Positions 21,135-30,055 of a stretch of DNA of 64,000 nt are shown here, piece by piece. The DNA comes from Phytopseudomonas straminea (GTDB lineage: Bacteria; Pseudomonadota; Gammaproteobacteria; Pseudomonadales; Pseudomonadaceae). The translations under genes were made by a program, and so were the position numbers. Location: the NCBI RefSeq assembly GCF_900112645.1, contig NZ_FOMO01000001.1, positions 186,001 through 250,000 on the forward strand, given 5' to 3'. Each line of letters starts with the position of its first letter. The first letter of the stretch is position 1. The notes under the pieces were generated by a model that saw only the letters and a program-made list of their open reading frames with translations, was not told where the DNA came from and did not search any database.

Positions 21135-21185
21135 GCGGCCTGAGACGTAAGCGCCCGGAATATTTAAATATTTTCCAAAAAAGGT

Positions 21186-21214
21186 TTGACACCCCAAGGC
21201 TAAAACCGTTTAAT
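21186..21214 (+). promoter_or_regulatory. Promoter of tRNA-Phe
   Basis: TTGACA (21186-21191) and TTTAAT (21209-21214) are separated by 17 bases, a strong sigma-70 pattern, followed by a GC-rich discriminator (ACGCGCC) as found in stringently controlled stable-RNA promoters. Confidence 0.85.
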
Positions 21215-21224
21215 ACGCGCCGTT

Positions 21225-21300
21225 GCCCAGGTAGCTCAGTCGGTAGAGCAGGGGATTGAAAATCCCCGTGTCGGCGGTTCGATTCCGTCCCTGGGCACCA
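21225..21300 (+). tRNA. tRNA-Phe (GAA)
   Basis: 76-base cloverleaf: acceptor GCCCAGG pairs with CCTGGGC, anticodon stem GGGGA/TCCCC around TTGAAAA with GAA anticodon, T-arm with GGTTCGATTCC, and encoded CCA end. Confidence 0.98.
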
Positions 21301-21341
21301 CCTTATACTCAGGTGGTGCATGTACCATCCGAGAATTAAAG

Positions 21342-21366
21342 AACCGGCCTAGCGCCGGTTTTTTAA
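21342..21366 (+). terminator. Terminator after tRNA-Phe
   Basis: AACCGGC-CTA-GCGCCGGTT-type hairpin followed by TTTTTT, 41 bases past the tRNA end. Confidence 0.85.
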
Positions 21367-21416
21367 TGCCTGAAATTTATTCCCTTCCCTGGCGCTTCAA
21401 GGCTGGAGCCGCGCGC

Positions 21417-21734
21417 ATGAGCATTCGCCTGATCGGATTGTTGGTGCTCCTGCTGATACTGCCAATACTCGGCAATGCCGCCAATACGCCCTGCTCGGGT
21501 AGCAAGGGCGGCATCGCGCGTTGTGATGGCCCGCTGTTTCTTTGTAACGACGGATCGATCAGCAGAAGCAAGCGCGATTGCAGCGCCGAGCACCGAGGCT
21601 CTGCCACGACACTGCGAGCCACTGGCAACGTCGCCAGCGACTGTCCTTGTGGCAGCGGGACGCTATGTACCGGCCCGCGAGGCGGGCAATACTGCATGAC
21701 TCGCAGCGGCACCAAGAGCTACAGGCGCAAGTAG
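21417..21734 (+). CDS. Small exported cysteine-rich protein, function unknown
   Basis: 105-residue product with a clear signal peptide (LIGLLVLLLILPILGNA) and an exported domain containing eight cysteines: NTPCSGSKGGIARCDGP, LCNDGSISRSKRDC and a second CPCGSGTLC..YC cluster. The PCSGxKGGI..C..F.CNDGSIS.SK..C pattern recurs in short proteins of many proteobacteria; I know of no assigned function. The start at 21417 has GGAG eight bases upstream; a longer frame from 21366 begins inside the tRNA terminator and is rejected. Even cysteine number suggests disulfides in the periplasm. Confidence 0.75.
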   Translation: MSIRLIGLLVLLLILPILGNAANTPCSGSKGGIARCDGPLFLCNDGSISRSKRDCSAEHRGSATTLRATGNVASDCPCGSGTLCTGPRGGQYCMTRSGTKSYRRK

Positions 21735-21842
21735 TCAAGACACCTCCGCCTGGCGGATACGCTGAACGCCCGCCCTCGCCCCGCGCTCCACATGACATTG
21801 CCCGCCCCCACTACAGCGGGCCTTATGCAGCGGGAGCCAGCC

Positions 21843-22028
21843 ATGCAAGTCAATATCGCCCTGAAGGCCGCCAACGACCCCAAACAGCCGCCGGTCGAGC
21901 CGAATGAGACACCAATCAACGATCCGGGTAACGAGGATCCGGGCTCTATCGTCGATGATCCGGATAGCCCGTTCAGCCCGCAGCGGCCTATCGAGGAGCC
22001 AGGGAAGCCTGCGCCAGAGAAGCACTGA
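21843..22028 (+). CDS. Small proline/acidic-rich hypothetical protein
   Basis: 61-residue product with a short N-terminal strand (MQVNIALKAAN) followed by low-complexity repeats of DPKQPP, PINDPGN and DPDSPFSP. GGGAG lies about 10 bases upstream. Similar Pro-Asp-rich short proteins are common in Pseudomonas genomes as I recall, without known role. It is probably disordered. An upstream in-frame ATG (21822) would add seven residues. Confidence 0.5.
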   Translation: MQVNIALKAANDPKQPPVEPNETPINDPGNEDPGSIVDDPDSPFSPQRPIEEPGKPAPEKH

Positions 22029-22036
22029 ATGAGTCA

Positions 22037-22068
22037 TAGCCCGGGTTGAGCGGAGCGATACCCGGGTT
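22037..22068 (+). repeat. Dispersed 30-bp repeat (TAGCCCGGG family)
   Basis: TAGCCCGGGTTGAGCGGAGC followed by GATACCCGGG: a palindromic unit with CCCGGG at both ends. Same family as 4181-4213, 63219-63249, 63253-63283 and weakly 2652-2683. Confidence 0.85.
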
Positions 22069-22094
22069 CGTATTCAGTTCGTTGGGATGCTTGA

Positions 22095-22159
22095 TGAGTT
22101 ACGGCGCTTGAAGGTGTGCGCCGGCCGTCAGATCAGGTTAGCGCTTCAGCCGCCCTACG
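22095..22159. repeat. REP-like repeat (GTTACGGCGC family), copy 1
   Basis: GAGTTACGGCGCTTGAAGG..GTGCGCCGG ends at CGCCCTACG; shares order of motifs with 22316-22386 and its CCCTACG arm with 12753-12766. Confidence 0.7.
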
Positions 22160-22181
22160 TGCTGCACGAGCCAATTCGCAA

Positions 22182-22213
22182 GCATGGACTAGGCATCTCC
22201 GCCCGTTCCCACA
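22182..22213 (-). repeat. REP-like element, copy B
   Basis: Reverse complement of 2717-2748 with two mismatches over 32 bases. Ends with CCCACA. Confidence 0.85.
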
Positions 22214-22315
22214 GAATCTGAGCGATGCCAATAGCTGTTTCAGGTCATGGTCGCGTCGCTTGTGTTGAGCACAGGAGTAGCTACAGGCCGCATCCCATAG
22301 GCGAAGGTGAGGCCG

Positions 22316-22386
22316 ATTGGCGGGTTACGGCGCGGGAAGATGTGCGCCGGACGCCACAGAGGGTAGCGCCTTCACCCACCCTACAG
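22316..22386. repeat. REP-like repeat (GTTACGGCGC family), copy 2
   Basis: Contains GGCGGGTTACGGCGCGGGAA, GTGCGCCGG and ends CACCCACCCTACAG, parallel to 22095-22159. Confidence 0.7.
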
Positions 22387-22410
22387 CCTATCCGTCCAGC
22401 CTGTGACCAC

Positions 22411-22440
22411 CATGGGAGCGGGCCATGCCCGCGAAATTCT
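22411..22440 (+). repeat. REP-like element, partial copy C
   Basis: CATGGGAGCGGGCCATGCCCGCG is a compact version of the GGGAGCGGGC..GCCCGC palindrome seen at 2717. It lies just downstream of the minus-strand receiver gene. Confidence 0.7.
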
Positions 22441-22506
22441 TGGGTATGAACCAGACGTCCCGGCACGCCCCTCATCAGGTAGAAGCGGCCGGGTGTATCC
22501 CTCGCC

Positions 22507-22881
22507 TCAATCAAGCAGATGGGCAATCTGCGTGCTTAGGGTTTCCAGGGTAAAGGGCTTGCTCAGCAGTGGTGCCGAGTCGAGCAGGGCACTGCCGGTC
22601 TCGCGCACTTCGGCGGGGTGGCCGCTGATGAAGATCACCTTGAGGTCCGGGCGCAGCAGCAATGCCGGCTCGGCGATGCGCACGCCGGAGACTCCGCCGG
22701 GCAGTCGGAAGTCAGTGATCAACAGGTCCAGGTGCGGCTTGGTGGCCAGGATGGCGAAGGCATCGGCGGCGCAGTCGGCCTGCAGCACGTAATAGCCCTC
22801 GCCCTCCAGATATTCGGCCAGCAGCATGAGCAGCAGCGGATCGTCCTCGACGATCAGTACGCATCGTTTCACATCGTTCAT
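22507..22881 (-). CDS. Single-domain response regulator (receiver only)
   Basis: 124 residues consisting of one receiver domain: acidic pair EDD (13-15), phospho-acceptor D57 in LLITDFRLPGG, conserved S/T (ISGHP) and K in SKPF. No output domain, so it must act through protein contacts or phosphotransfer. It is the last gene of a minus-strand group running CHASE3 kinase - CheR - CheB - REC-kinase - this receiver, 66 bases after the REC-kinase stop. It probably receives phosphate from that kinase. Confidence 0.92.
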   Translation of the reverse strand: MNDVKRCVLIVEDDPLLLMLLAEYLEGEGYYVLQADCAADAFAILATKPHLDLLITDFRLPGGVSGVRIAEPALLLRPDLKVIFISGHPAEVRETGSALLDSAPLLSKPFTLETLSTQIAHLLD

Positions 22882-22947
22882 TGCACTGCTCCGCTCCTAC
22901 CAATTTCTGCACCTTCGCTTCGACCCTGGCGCCGTGGTGAGTTCAAC

Positions 22948-24153
22948 CTATCCGCCTATCTGCACGCGGGTGCCACGCGGCAGCCAGACGCTGAACAGCG
23001 AGCCCTGCCCCAGGCTGCTCTGCACCTCGATATGCCCACCATGAGCCTTGACGATCTGGTCGGAGATAAAGAGACCAAGCCCCAACCCTGCTACCGACTC
23101 GCTACCCACCGCGCGCTCGAACTGCTGGAAGATGCGATGTTGGTTTTCCAGGGAAATCCCGATGCCGTGGTCGCGCACCTCGACGCGCGCACCGCCTTCA
23201 TCGGAGCGGGCGCGCACTTCGATGGGTCGCCCGGCGCCATAGCGCAAGGCGTTACTAAGCAGGTTGCTGATCACCTGCTCGATGCGGAACTGGTCCCAGC
23301 TGCCGTGCAGCACCTCATCGATGTCCAACTGCAGGTCGCAACCGGCTACGGTCATCTGCTGGGCGAAGTTCTCGGCGACGTTGCGCACGGTCTGCGCCAG
23401 GTCGAACTCCACTGGGCGAATGGACAGCTTGCCGGTGCGGATGCGCGACACGTCGAGCATATCCTCGATCAGACGGATCAGGCTGTGGATCTGCCGTTCG
23501 TCGCGGTCGAACATGGCGCCGAGCTTGTCTTCGCTGAACGCGGTGAGGTTGCCCTTGGCCAGGTGCATCTTGCGCAGCTGGGTGTCGAGGATCAGCCCGT
23601 TGAGCGGCGTACGCAGCTCGTGGGAGACGATGGACATGAAGTCGTCACGCATGCGCACCGCATGCTGCAGCTCGCCCTGGGTCGAACGCAGCTCGGCGAG
23701 TAGCGCGTCCTGCTCCTGACGCGAGCGTTCCAGCGCTTCCACCTGCTGAGCCATGACCTTGCGCTGGCGATACAGGTCGACGAACACCGCCACCTTGCTC
23801 TGCACCGCCTGGATATCCAGCGGTTTGTAGAGAAAGTCCACGGCGCCGCTCTCGTAGCCCTTGAACGCGTAGTTCATCTCACGCCCGGCGGCGCTGACGA
23901 AGACGATGGGGATGTGCTTGGTCTTCTCCGTGCCGCGCATCAGTTCGGCCAGTTCGAAGCCGTTCATGCCCGGCATCTGCACGTCGAGAATGGCCAGGGC
24001 GAACTCGTGCTCGAGTAGCAGCACCAGGGCATCGTCGGCGCATTGCGCCTTGTACACCTCACGATCATCGCGGCGGATCAATGCCTCCAGCGCCAGCAGG
24101 TTCTCCGGCAGGTCATCGACGATCAATAGTTTGCATCCGGTGCTACTCAACAT
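22948..24153 (-). CDS. Receiver-histidine kinase hybrid (REC-HisKA-HATPase)
   Basis: 401 residues, soluble. N-terminal receiver (residues 7-122, D57 in LAILDVQMPGMNG), a short coiled coil (about 125-165), HisKA with H178 in [12 protein letters not shown], and an ATPase domain (N-box VISNLLSNALRYG, G-boxes DHGIGIS and GLGLGLFIS). Its receiver may accept phosphate from the large hybrid kinase upstream and control its own kinase core. The start overlaps the cheB-like stop by seven bases, showing coupling. Confidence 0.92.
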   Translation of the reverse strand: MLSSTGCKLLIVDDLPENLLALEALIRRDDREVYKAQCADDALVLLLEHEFALAILDVQMPGMNGFELAELMRGTEKTKHIPIVFVSAAGREMNYAFKGYESGAVDFLYKPLDIQAVQSKVAVFVDLYRQRKVMAQQVEALERSRQEQDALLAELRSTQGELQHAVRMRDDFMSIVSHELRTPLNGLILDTQLRKMHLAKGNLTAFSEDKLGAMFDRDERQIHSLIRLIEDMLDVSRIRTGKLSIRPVEFDLAQTVRNVAENFAQQMTVAGCDLQLDIDEVLHGSWDQFRIEQVISNLLSNALRYGAGRPIEVRARSDEGGARVEVRDHGIGISLENQHRIFQQFERAVGSESVAGLGLGLFISDQIVKAHGGHIEVQSSLGQGSLFSVWLPRGTRVQIGG

Positions 24154-24734
24154 GGGCGTGAGTCCAGTTCGGTTAGCAATGCGAGAATGCCCCGCAAAGG
24201 AAGAATGTAGTCGGGTTGGTGCAGCGCCAGGGCCGCTTCGGGCATGGTCGCAACCTGCGCCTCCTGCGGGTCCTGCACTACGGTCACTCCGCCCCGCTGT
24301 TTTATTGTGTACAACCCGGCGGCGCCGTCCTGATTGGCGCCCGTGAGCAAGATGCCCAATAGCTGGCTGCCGTAAACATCGGCAGCCGAATCGAACAGGT
24401 AATCGATCGAGGGCCGGGAAAAATGCACCGGCTCCTCACGACTATAGGAAAAGCTTCCATCGGCCTCGATGCACAGGTGATAACCGGGGGCGGCGAAGTA
24501 CAGCGTGCCCGGCTGCAGCACTTCCTTGTCTTGCGCCTCTTTTACCCGCAGCGCGAGGCGGCGGGCGAACAGATCCGGCAGCAGGCTTTCACGCCCGTCC
24601 GGCAGGTGCAGCACCACCACCACCGGTAAACCGTAGTCGCCCGGCAGCCCGACGAACAGGTTGAGCAGCGCTTCCACGCCACCGGCCGAGGCGCCGACCA
24701 CCACCGCAGAGAGTTTGCGAAGGGGCGCTTTCAT
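24147..24734 (-). CDS. Stand-alone CheB-type methylesterase domain
   Basis: 195 residues that correspond only to the CheB catalytic domain; the usual N-terminal receiver is absent. The catalytic serine is in GASAGGVEA, the histidine in VVLHLPDG and the aspartate in LTGANQDGAAG. CheB enzymes hydrolyse glutamyl-methyl esters on chemoreceptors. Here no receptor, CheA or CheW is encoded nearby, so the substrate may be another protein of this group. Overlaps the CheR-type gene by four bases and the REC-kinase by seven. Confidence 0.9.
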   Translation of the reverse strand: MKAPLRKLSAVVVGASAGGVEALLNLFVGLPGDYGLPVVVVLHLPDGRESLLPDLFARRLALRVKEAQDKEVLQPGTLYFAAPGYHLCIEADGSFSYSREEPVHFSRPSIDYLFDSAADVYGSQLLGILLTGANQDGAAGLYTIKQRGGVTVVQDPQEAQVATMPEAALALHQPDYILPLRGILALLTELDSRPC

Positions 24735-25549
24735 AGTTTACGGAACACCCGTTCCTGGCGATTCAGCGCCTCGAAACGCCCGGCGTAGGCTGAGAAGTCC
24801 AGGCTTTCCTTGCTGCCCAGGCCAAGGAAAGCGCGGTGCCCGAGTGACTCGTGAAACAGGCCAAAGGCGCGGTCCTGCAGGGTCTTGTTGAAGTAGATCA
24901 GCACGTTGCGACAGGAGATGAACTGGGTTTCCGAGAACACGCTGTCGGTGGCCAGGCTGTGGTCGGCGAAGGTCACGTTGGCGCACAAAAAGCGCTCGAA
25001 CAGCGCACCTTCGTAGGCCGCCGTATAGTAGTCGGCCAACGAACCCTTACCGCCGGCGCGCTGATAGTTCTCGCTATACAGCCGCATGTTGTCGATGGGG
25101 AAGATGCCACGCTTGGCCTTCTCCAGCGAGCGCGGGTTGATGTCGGTAGCGTAGATGATCGAGCGCTCCAGCAGCCCCTCTTCGTGCAGTAGGATGGCCA
25201 GGGAATAGACCTCCTCGCCCGTGCTGCAGCCGGCCACCCACAACTTTAGCGACGGGTAGGTGCGCAGAAACGGCACCACCTCCTGGCGCAGCGCCAGGAA
25301 GTAGCTCGGGTCGCGGAACATCTCGCTGACCGGGATGGTGAGGAACTGCAGCAGCTGCATGAACGCCGCCGAGTCGTGGATGATCCGCGCCTGCAGCTCG
25401 GAGATGCTCGCGCACTCGAACTGGCGCATGGCGTGCACGATCCGGCGCTTGAGCGAAGAGCCGGAGTAGTCGCGAAAATCGTAGCTGTACTGCAGGTAGA
25501 TCGCCTCGATCAGCAGCCGCAGCTCGATATCCTGGGTACGGTCGGACAT
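24731..25549 (-). CDS. CheR-type methyltransferase
   Basis: 272-residue S-adenosylmethionine-dependent protein-glutamate methyltransferase. It has the CheR N-terminal helical domain (IEAIYLQYSYDFRDYS, SSLKRRI) and the SAM-binding core with VAGCSTGEEVYSLAI, ATDINPRSLEKA and CRNVLIYFNK. I chose the ATG at 25549 (MSDRTQDIELR), one base from the stop of the large kinase; the frame continues upstream only as shadow of that gene. Forms an opposing pair with the CheB-type gene that follows. Confidence 0.92.
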   Translation of the reverse strand: MSDRTQDIELRLLIEAIYLQYSYDFRDYSGSSLKRRIVHAMRQFECASISELQARIIHDSAAFMQLLQFLTIPVSEMFRDPSYFLALRQEVVPFLRTYPSLKLWVAGCSTGEEVYSLAILLHEEGLLERSIIYATDINPRSLEKAKRGIFPIDNMRLYSENYQRAGGKGSLADYYTAAYEGALFERFLCANVTFADHSLATDSVFSETQFISCRNVLIYFNKTLQDRAFGLFHESLGHRAFLGLGSKESLDFSAYAGRFEALNRQERVFRKL

Positions 25550-25550
25550 G

Positions 25551-28500
25551 TCAGATGCGTTCCAGCTTCGGCAGCCATACGCGGACCAGCGAGAACAGCC
25601 GATCCAGATCAATGGGTTTGGCCAGGTAGTCGTTGGCACCGGCCTTCATGCACAGGTCCTGATCATCCTTCATGGCTTTGGCGGTCACCGCGATGATCGG
25701 CAGCTTGCGCCAGCGAGGGTTCTCACGGATACGCCGGGTGGCTTCGTAGCCGTCCATCTCCGGCATCATCACATCCATCAGCACCAGGTCGATATCGCCC
25801 ACCGCTTCCAGTTTCTCGATGGCTTCGCGGCCATTGCGCGCCACCTCGACCTGGGCCCCTTTGTGCTCCAGGGCACTGGTGAGGGCAAAGATGTTGCGCA
25901 CATCGTCATCGACCAGCAGCAGACGCCGACCTTCGAACACACGGTCGCGGCTGCGCGCGGTCTTGAGCATGTGCTGGCGCTCGCTGGACAGCTCCGACTC
26001 GACCATATGCAGGAACAGGGTCACTTCGTCGAGCAGGCGCTCAGGCGAGCGCGCGCCCTTGATGATGATCGAGCGCGAGTACTTGAGCAGCTCGGCCTCT
26101 TCGGCGCGTGTCAGGTTGCGGCCGGTATAGACGATCACTGGCGGGAAGGAACGAATCTCCTCGCTGCCCATGCGCGCCAGCAGCTCGTCGCCCTGCATGT
26201 CCGGCAGTTTCAGGTCGATGATCATGCAGTCGAAGATGTGGTGACGCAGCTGCTCCAGCGCCTGCTCGCCGAACTCGACGGCGACGATCTCGATGTCGTC
26301 GTCGCCGATCAGGCGGGCGATGCTGTCGCGCTGCAGCTTGTCGTCCTCGACCACCAGCACGCGGCGCATCTTCTGAGTCAGGCGCGCTTCGAGCTTGCCG
26401 AACACGCCCTTGAGCTGGTCGCGCGTGGCAGGCTTGAGTGCATAGCCGACGGCGCCCATATGTAGGGCGGCCTCGGCCATGTCCTCGACGGAAATCATGT
26501 GCACCGGAATGTGCCGGGTACCTGGGTTTTCCTTCAGACGCTGCAGCACCGACAGCCCGGAGCCGTCCGGCAGGCGCATGTCCAGCAGGATGGCGTCGGG
26601 ATGATGCGAGGTGGCCAGCTCCAGGCCGTCCTCGGCGCTGTGAGCGACCAGGCAGCGGTAATCCAGCTCGTGGGCCAGGTCATAGAGGATATGGGCGAAC
26701 TGCGGCTCGTCCTCGATGACCAGCACGCAGCGCCCGCCCAGTACCGACATGCCGCGGTCATCCGGGAAAGTAGGCACGTTGCGCGCCACCTCGCTCTGGG
26801 CCGGCACAGCCACGGCAGGCGCAACGCTGGGCACCACCGGAGCCGACTCGCCGGCTGGCAGCAAGAGGTCCTCTTCGCCCGGCGAGAAAGTCAGGGGCAG
26901 CACCAGAGTGAACACGCTACCTTCGCCCGGCGTACTGGAGACGCTGATCGAGCCGCCGAGCAGCGTGGCGAGGTCGCGGGAAATCGACAGGCCCAACCCG
27001 GTGCCGCCGAAGCGCCGGTTGGTGGTGCCATCGGCCTGGCGGAAGGCCTCGAAGATGTACTCCTGCTGCTCCTTGGCGATGCCGATACCGCTGTCGCGTA
27101 CGGCGAACGAAACGCCCTCCTCGACCCGGCTGACGCTCAGGCTGACCTGACCCTGTTCAGTGAACTTGAAGGCGTTGGACAAGAGGTTCTTGAGGATCTG
27201 CTCGACACGCAGGCGGTCGGTGTACAGCGAGCGCGGCAAGTCGTTGGCAATGTCGACGTTGAAGGCCAATTGTTTCTCGCCGGCCACCGGCTGGAAGGTG
27301 GTTTCAAGGCTCTGGGCCAGGCGCACGACATTGGTGTTTTCCGGGCGCAGATCGAGCTTGCCGGCCTCGACCTTGGAGATGTCGAGGATATCGTTGATCA
27401 GGTTGAGCAGGTCGTTGCCGGCCGAATAGATGGAGTCGGCAAACTTCACCTGCTCCGCATCCAGGTTGCCCTTGGGGTTGTCGGCCAGGAGCTTGGCAAG
27501 AATCAGCGAGCTGTTGAGCGGCGTGCGCAGCTCATGGGACATGTTGGCCAGGAATTCGGACTTGTAGCGGCTGGCACGCTGCAGCTCCTCGGCACGTTCC
27601 TCAAGCTGCTGCTGGGCTTCGCGCAGGGCCGTGTTGCGGTCGTCCAGCGCGTCGCGCTGCATCGATAGCTGCTCGTTGCTCTGTTCCAGTTCCGCCTGCT
27701 GGGTTTCAAGATGCGCCTGGGACTCCTTGAGCGCCCGGGATTGCTCCTCAAGCTCCTCGTTGGCGGTTTTCAGCTCCTCCTGCTGCACCTGCAGCTCTTC
27801 GTTGAGCTGCTGGGTCTCGGCGAGTATTTCCTGCAGACGATGGCGGTAACGGGCCGCCTCCATCGACGCGCCGACGCTCGGTGCGATCTGTTCCAGAAAT
27901 TCGCTATCACGCTCGTTCAAGGGGCGCAGGAAGCCCAGCTCGACCACGCCGTTGATATCGCCATCGTTGCTGACCGGCAGCAGTGCGACTACCAAAGGCT
28001 TGCCCTCGCCCAGGCCGGAGCTGACTTTCAGGTAGTCGCCCGGCAGGTTGTCGAGAATCAGCAGACGTCGGTCATGGGCCACGCGGCCAACCATGCCTTC
28101 AGCGCTGTAGAACGACTGCTCGGCATTCTCATGCTCGCGGGAAAAGCCATAAGTCGCCACGCGGCGCAGGTTACCATGCTCCTCGCGCACGTACAGCGCG
28201 CCCACTGCGGCATCCAGATGGCTGGCTAGGAACTCCAGGGTGTTGCGGCCCAGCACCGGTAGCGCCTGCTGGCCGATCAGCCGCTCGGCCATCTGGTTCT
28301 GGCCGTTGCGCAGCCAGGCCTGGGCCTGCATACGCTCGTTGTGCTCTTCCTGTTTCTTGAGGATGGCGCCGTAGGTACCCGTCAGACGCAGCAGCTCACG
28401 GCGGCCAAAAATCGCCAGGCCGCCGCTGAAAATAAGAGTGAACAGCAGGAACAGGGCGATGGTGGTGATCGCGGTGTTGCTGGCGGCGTTGTTACGCTCC

Positions 28501-29018
28501 TCGCGCAGACGCTGCTCCATGGCGATGAAGGCGCCGTATTCATCACGGATGGCATCGGTCAGTTGCTTGCCGCGGCCGTCGCGCACCGGGTCAAGAAAGT
28601 TGCCACCGTCGCGCTTGGCGGCGATCGCTCCTTGGGCGAAGGCGGTCCATTCGTCCTGCAGGGCGGCGATACTGCGCAAGCGCTCGACCTGCAGCGGGTT
28701 GTCGGCTACCAGCTCGTTGAGGGTCTGCATCTCGGCGCGGATACGCGGCTTGGCGACCTCGTAGGGCTGCAGAAAGCGCACGTCACCGGACAGCAGATAG
28801 CCGCGAAAGCCTGTCTCCTGGTCGATGGACAGCTTCAGCGATTCGCTGGCGTTGTTGAGCACCCGGTCGGTGTGCTGCACCCAGCCCAATACGCTGAGCA
28901 GGTAGCCGATCAGGGTTACGAAGAACACCGCGCTGACCACGCCCACGCCAAGCGGCAGGGCGACGTTGCGCCGCAAAATTCGCTTGAAGCTGTTCTCATC
29001 AATGGTGCTGTTAGGCAT
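25551..29018 (-). CDS. CHASE3-GAF hybrid histidine kinase with three receivers
   Basis: 1155-residue membrane sensor. TM1 (about 22-45), periplasmic CHASE3 domain (46-180), TM2 (185-205), GAF domain (245-390), a long glutamine/glutamate-rich coiled coil (395-485), HisKA with H496 in NMSHELRTP, ATPase domain (600-715), then three receivers: D813 ([12 protein letters not shown]), D935 ([12 protein letters not shown]) and D1082 ([12 protein letters not shown]). Receiver 2 has KG in place of the usual KP. Such chains allow branched or multistep phosphorelay, but no HPt domain is visible here. It starts the minus-strand group cheR-cheB-REC/HK-REC and is divergent to another receiver gene. Confidence 0.93.
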   Translation of the reverse strand: MPNSTIDENSFKRILRRNVALPLGVGVVSAVFFVTLIGYLLSVLGWVQHTDRVLNNASESLKLSIDQETGFRGYLLSGDVRFLQPYEVAKPRIRAEMQTLNELVADNPLQVERLRSIAALQDEWTAFAQGAIAAKRDGGNFLDPVRDGRGKQLTDAIRDEYGAFIAMEQRLREERNNAASNTAITTIALFLLFTLIFSGGLAIFGRRELLRLTGTYGAILKKQEEHNERMQAQAWLRNGQNQMAERLIGQQALPVLGRNTLEFLASHLDAAVGALYVREEHGNLRRVATYGFSREHENAEQSFYSAEGMVGRVAHDRRLLILDNLPGDYLKVSSGLGEGKPLVVALLPVSNDGDINGVVELGFLRPLNERDSEFLEQIAPSVGASMEAARYRHRLQEILAETQQLNEELQVQQEELKTANEELEEQSRALKESQAHLETQQAELEQSNEQLSMQRDALDDRNTALREAQQQLEERAEELQRASRYKSEFLANMSHELRTPLNSSLILAKLLADNPKGNLDAEQVKFADSIYSAGNDLLNLINDILDISKVEAGKLDLRPENTNVVRLAQSLETTFQPVAGEKQLAFNVDIANDLPRSLYTDRLRVEQILKNLLSNAFKFTEQGQVSLSVSRVEEGVSFAVRDSGIGIAKEQQEYIFEAFRQADGTTNRRFGGTGLGLSISRDLATLLGGSISVSSTPGEGSVFTLVLPLTFSPGEEDLLLPAGESAPVVPSVAPAVAVPAQSEVARNVPTFPDDRGMSVLGGRCVLVIEDEPQFAHILYDLAHELDYRCLVAHSAEDGLELATSHHPDAILLDMRLPDGSGLSVLQRLKENPGTRHIPVHMISVEDMAEAALHMGAVGYALKPATRDQLKGVFGKLEARLTQKMRRVLVVEDDKLQRDSIARLIGDDDIEIVAVEFGEQALEQLRHHIFDCMIIDLKLPDMQGDELLARMGSEEIRSFPPVIVYTGRNLTRAEEAELLKYSRSIIIKGARSPERLLDEVTLFLHMVESELSSERQHMLKTARSRDRVFEGRRLLLVDDDVRNIFALTSALEHKGAQVEVARNGREAIEKLEAVGDIDLVLMDVMMPEMDGYEATRRIRENPRWRKLPIIAVTAKAMKDDQDLCMKAGANDYLAKPIDLDRLFSLVRVWLPKLERI

Positions 29019-29387
29019 CGCAGATCCCTGGCTGGCCGTGTTGGGCTGTTATGGGTAGAGGTGAATGGCGAACGGCGGATGGTAATGCGCCATCATCGGT
29101 TAATCCAATGCTGGCATCTGGTCGTCCGCGCGCTTGGATCATGGCAAGGTGCCAAGGGTTCGAGTTATTTTTTCATCGGATTGCAAAAGCGTGCTCGGTC
29201 ATCCGCTGCAACCGTTGAATGCCCGTTTTTCAGCCAGGTGGCATGCTCGCAATGCAGCCCACGCACCAGATTCGTGCCATGCTAGGCGGCCTGCCGCCAA
29301 CGCGGTTTCGAAACATGCAGCGTCGGCAGGCCAACCGCCCGCCAGGACGCTCTGCGGTTTCACCATCCTTTATCAGAGGTAACGCCG
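29019..29387. other. Divergent intergenic region of the signalling island, 369 bp
   Basis: Lies between the large hybrid kinase and the divergent receiver gene. No convincing coding frame or terminator. CTAGGCGGCCTGCC..GTCGGCAGGCC has local inverted GGCCTGCC/GGCAGGCC arms at about 29286-29330 that could be an operator or hairpin in the receiver's leader. No clear -35/-10 pair recognised. Confidence 0.4.
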
Positions 29388-29783
29388 TTGTCAGACCTAG
29401 CTCCAGGCGCATCAACCGCCGGCCAGAGCATCCTGCTCGTGGAAGATTCCGAAGTGGTGCGCATGCTTACGGTGGAAGTGCTCGAAGAGCTCGATTACCG
29501 CGTGACCGAAGCGGGCGAAGCCCAGCAGGCGCTGCAGATCCTGCGCAGCGACGAACACATCGACCTGCTGATGACCGACATCGGTCTGCCCGGTATGAGC
29601 GGCCAGGAACTGGCGGTTGCTGCGCGCCAGCTGCGTCCCGATCTCAAGGTACTGTACGCCAGCGGTTACGCAGAAAGCGTGGAGATCGACAAGAGCGAGC
29701 CGGCCAACCGCACCTCGATCATCGGCAAACCCTTCTCGCTCGATGCACTGCGCGACAAGGTGCAGAGCATGCTCGGCAACTGA
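29388..29783 (+). CDS. Single-domain response regulator with TTG start
   Basis: 131-residue receiver-only protein: ED pair in LLVEDSEVVR, phospho-acceptor D64 in LMTDIGLPGMSG, ASGYAES and K in GKPFSL. The first codon in frame with a good Shine-Dalgarno (AGAGG, 8 bases upstream) is TTG at 29388; the next in-frame ATG lies past the first receiver strand. It is divergent from the CHASE3 hybrid kinase and is most like the 22507 receiver, so both may be phosphorylated by the island's kinases. Confidence 0.88.
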   Translation: MSDLAPGASTAGQSILLVEDSEVVRMLTVEVLEELDYRVTEAGEAQQALQILRSDEHIDLLMTDIGLPGMSGQELAVAARQLRPDLKVLYASGYAESVEIDKSEPANRTSIIGKPFSLDALRDKVQSMLGN

Positions 29784-30055
29784 CAGGCTTGGCTCCAGAT
29801 CGGCCAATTCGCTGGCTGGCACTGGAATTGCGAGGCGGATATCAGTAGGGTGCGCGTCTTTTTCATCCTGCAGCCTGCTTGCCCGTCTTTTTTGCGGCGT
29901 GGCGACAACAGCCTGCGATGATGCGACAACCCTGCGACCGTGACGGCAACGGGCCAGTAACGACCTTGGCGCCCCCTGGGGCCTATGCTAGGTTTGCTGC
30001 CCACAGCCCCGCCGAACACGGATTCCATCCGCACAAGAATTAAGAGGACTGCTTG

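Noticed and set aside
21225..22506. Possible integrative element bounded by tRNA-Phe
   Set aside because: No integrase and no second copy of the tRNA 3' end was found in the window, so an att-flanked island is not supported.
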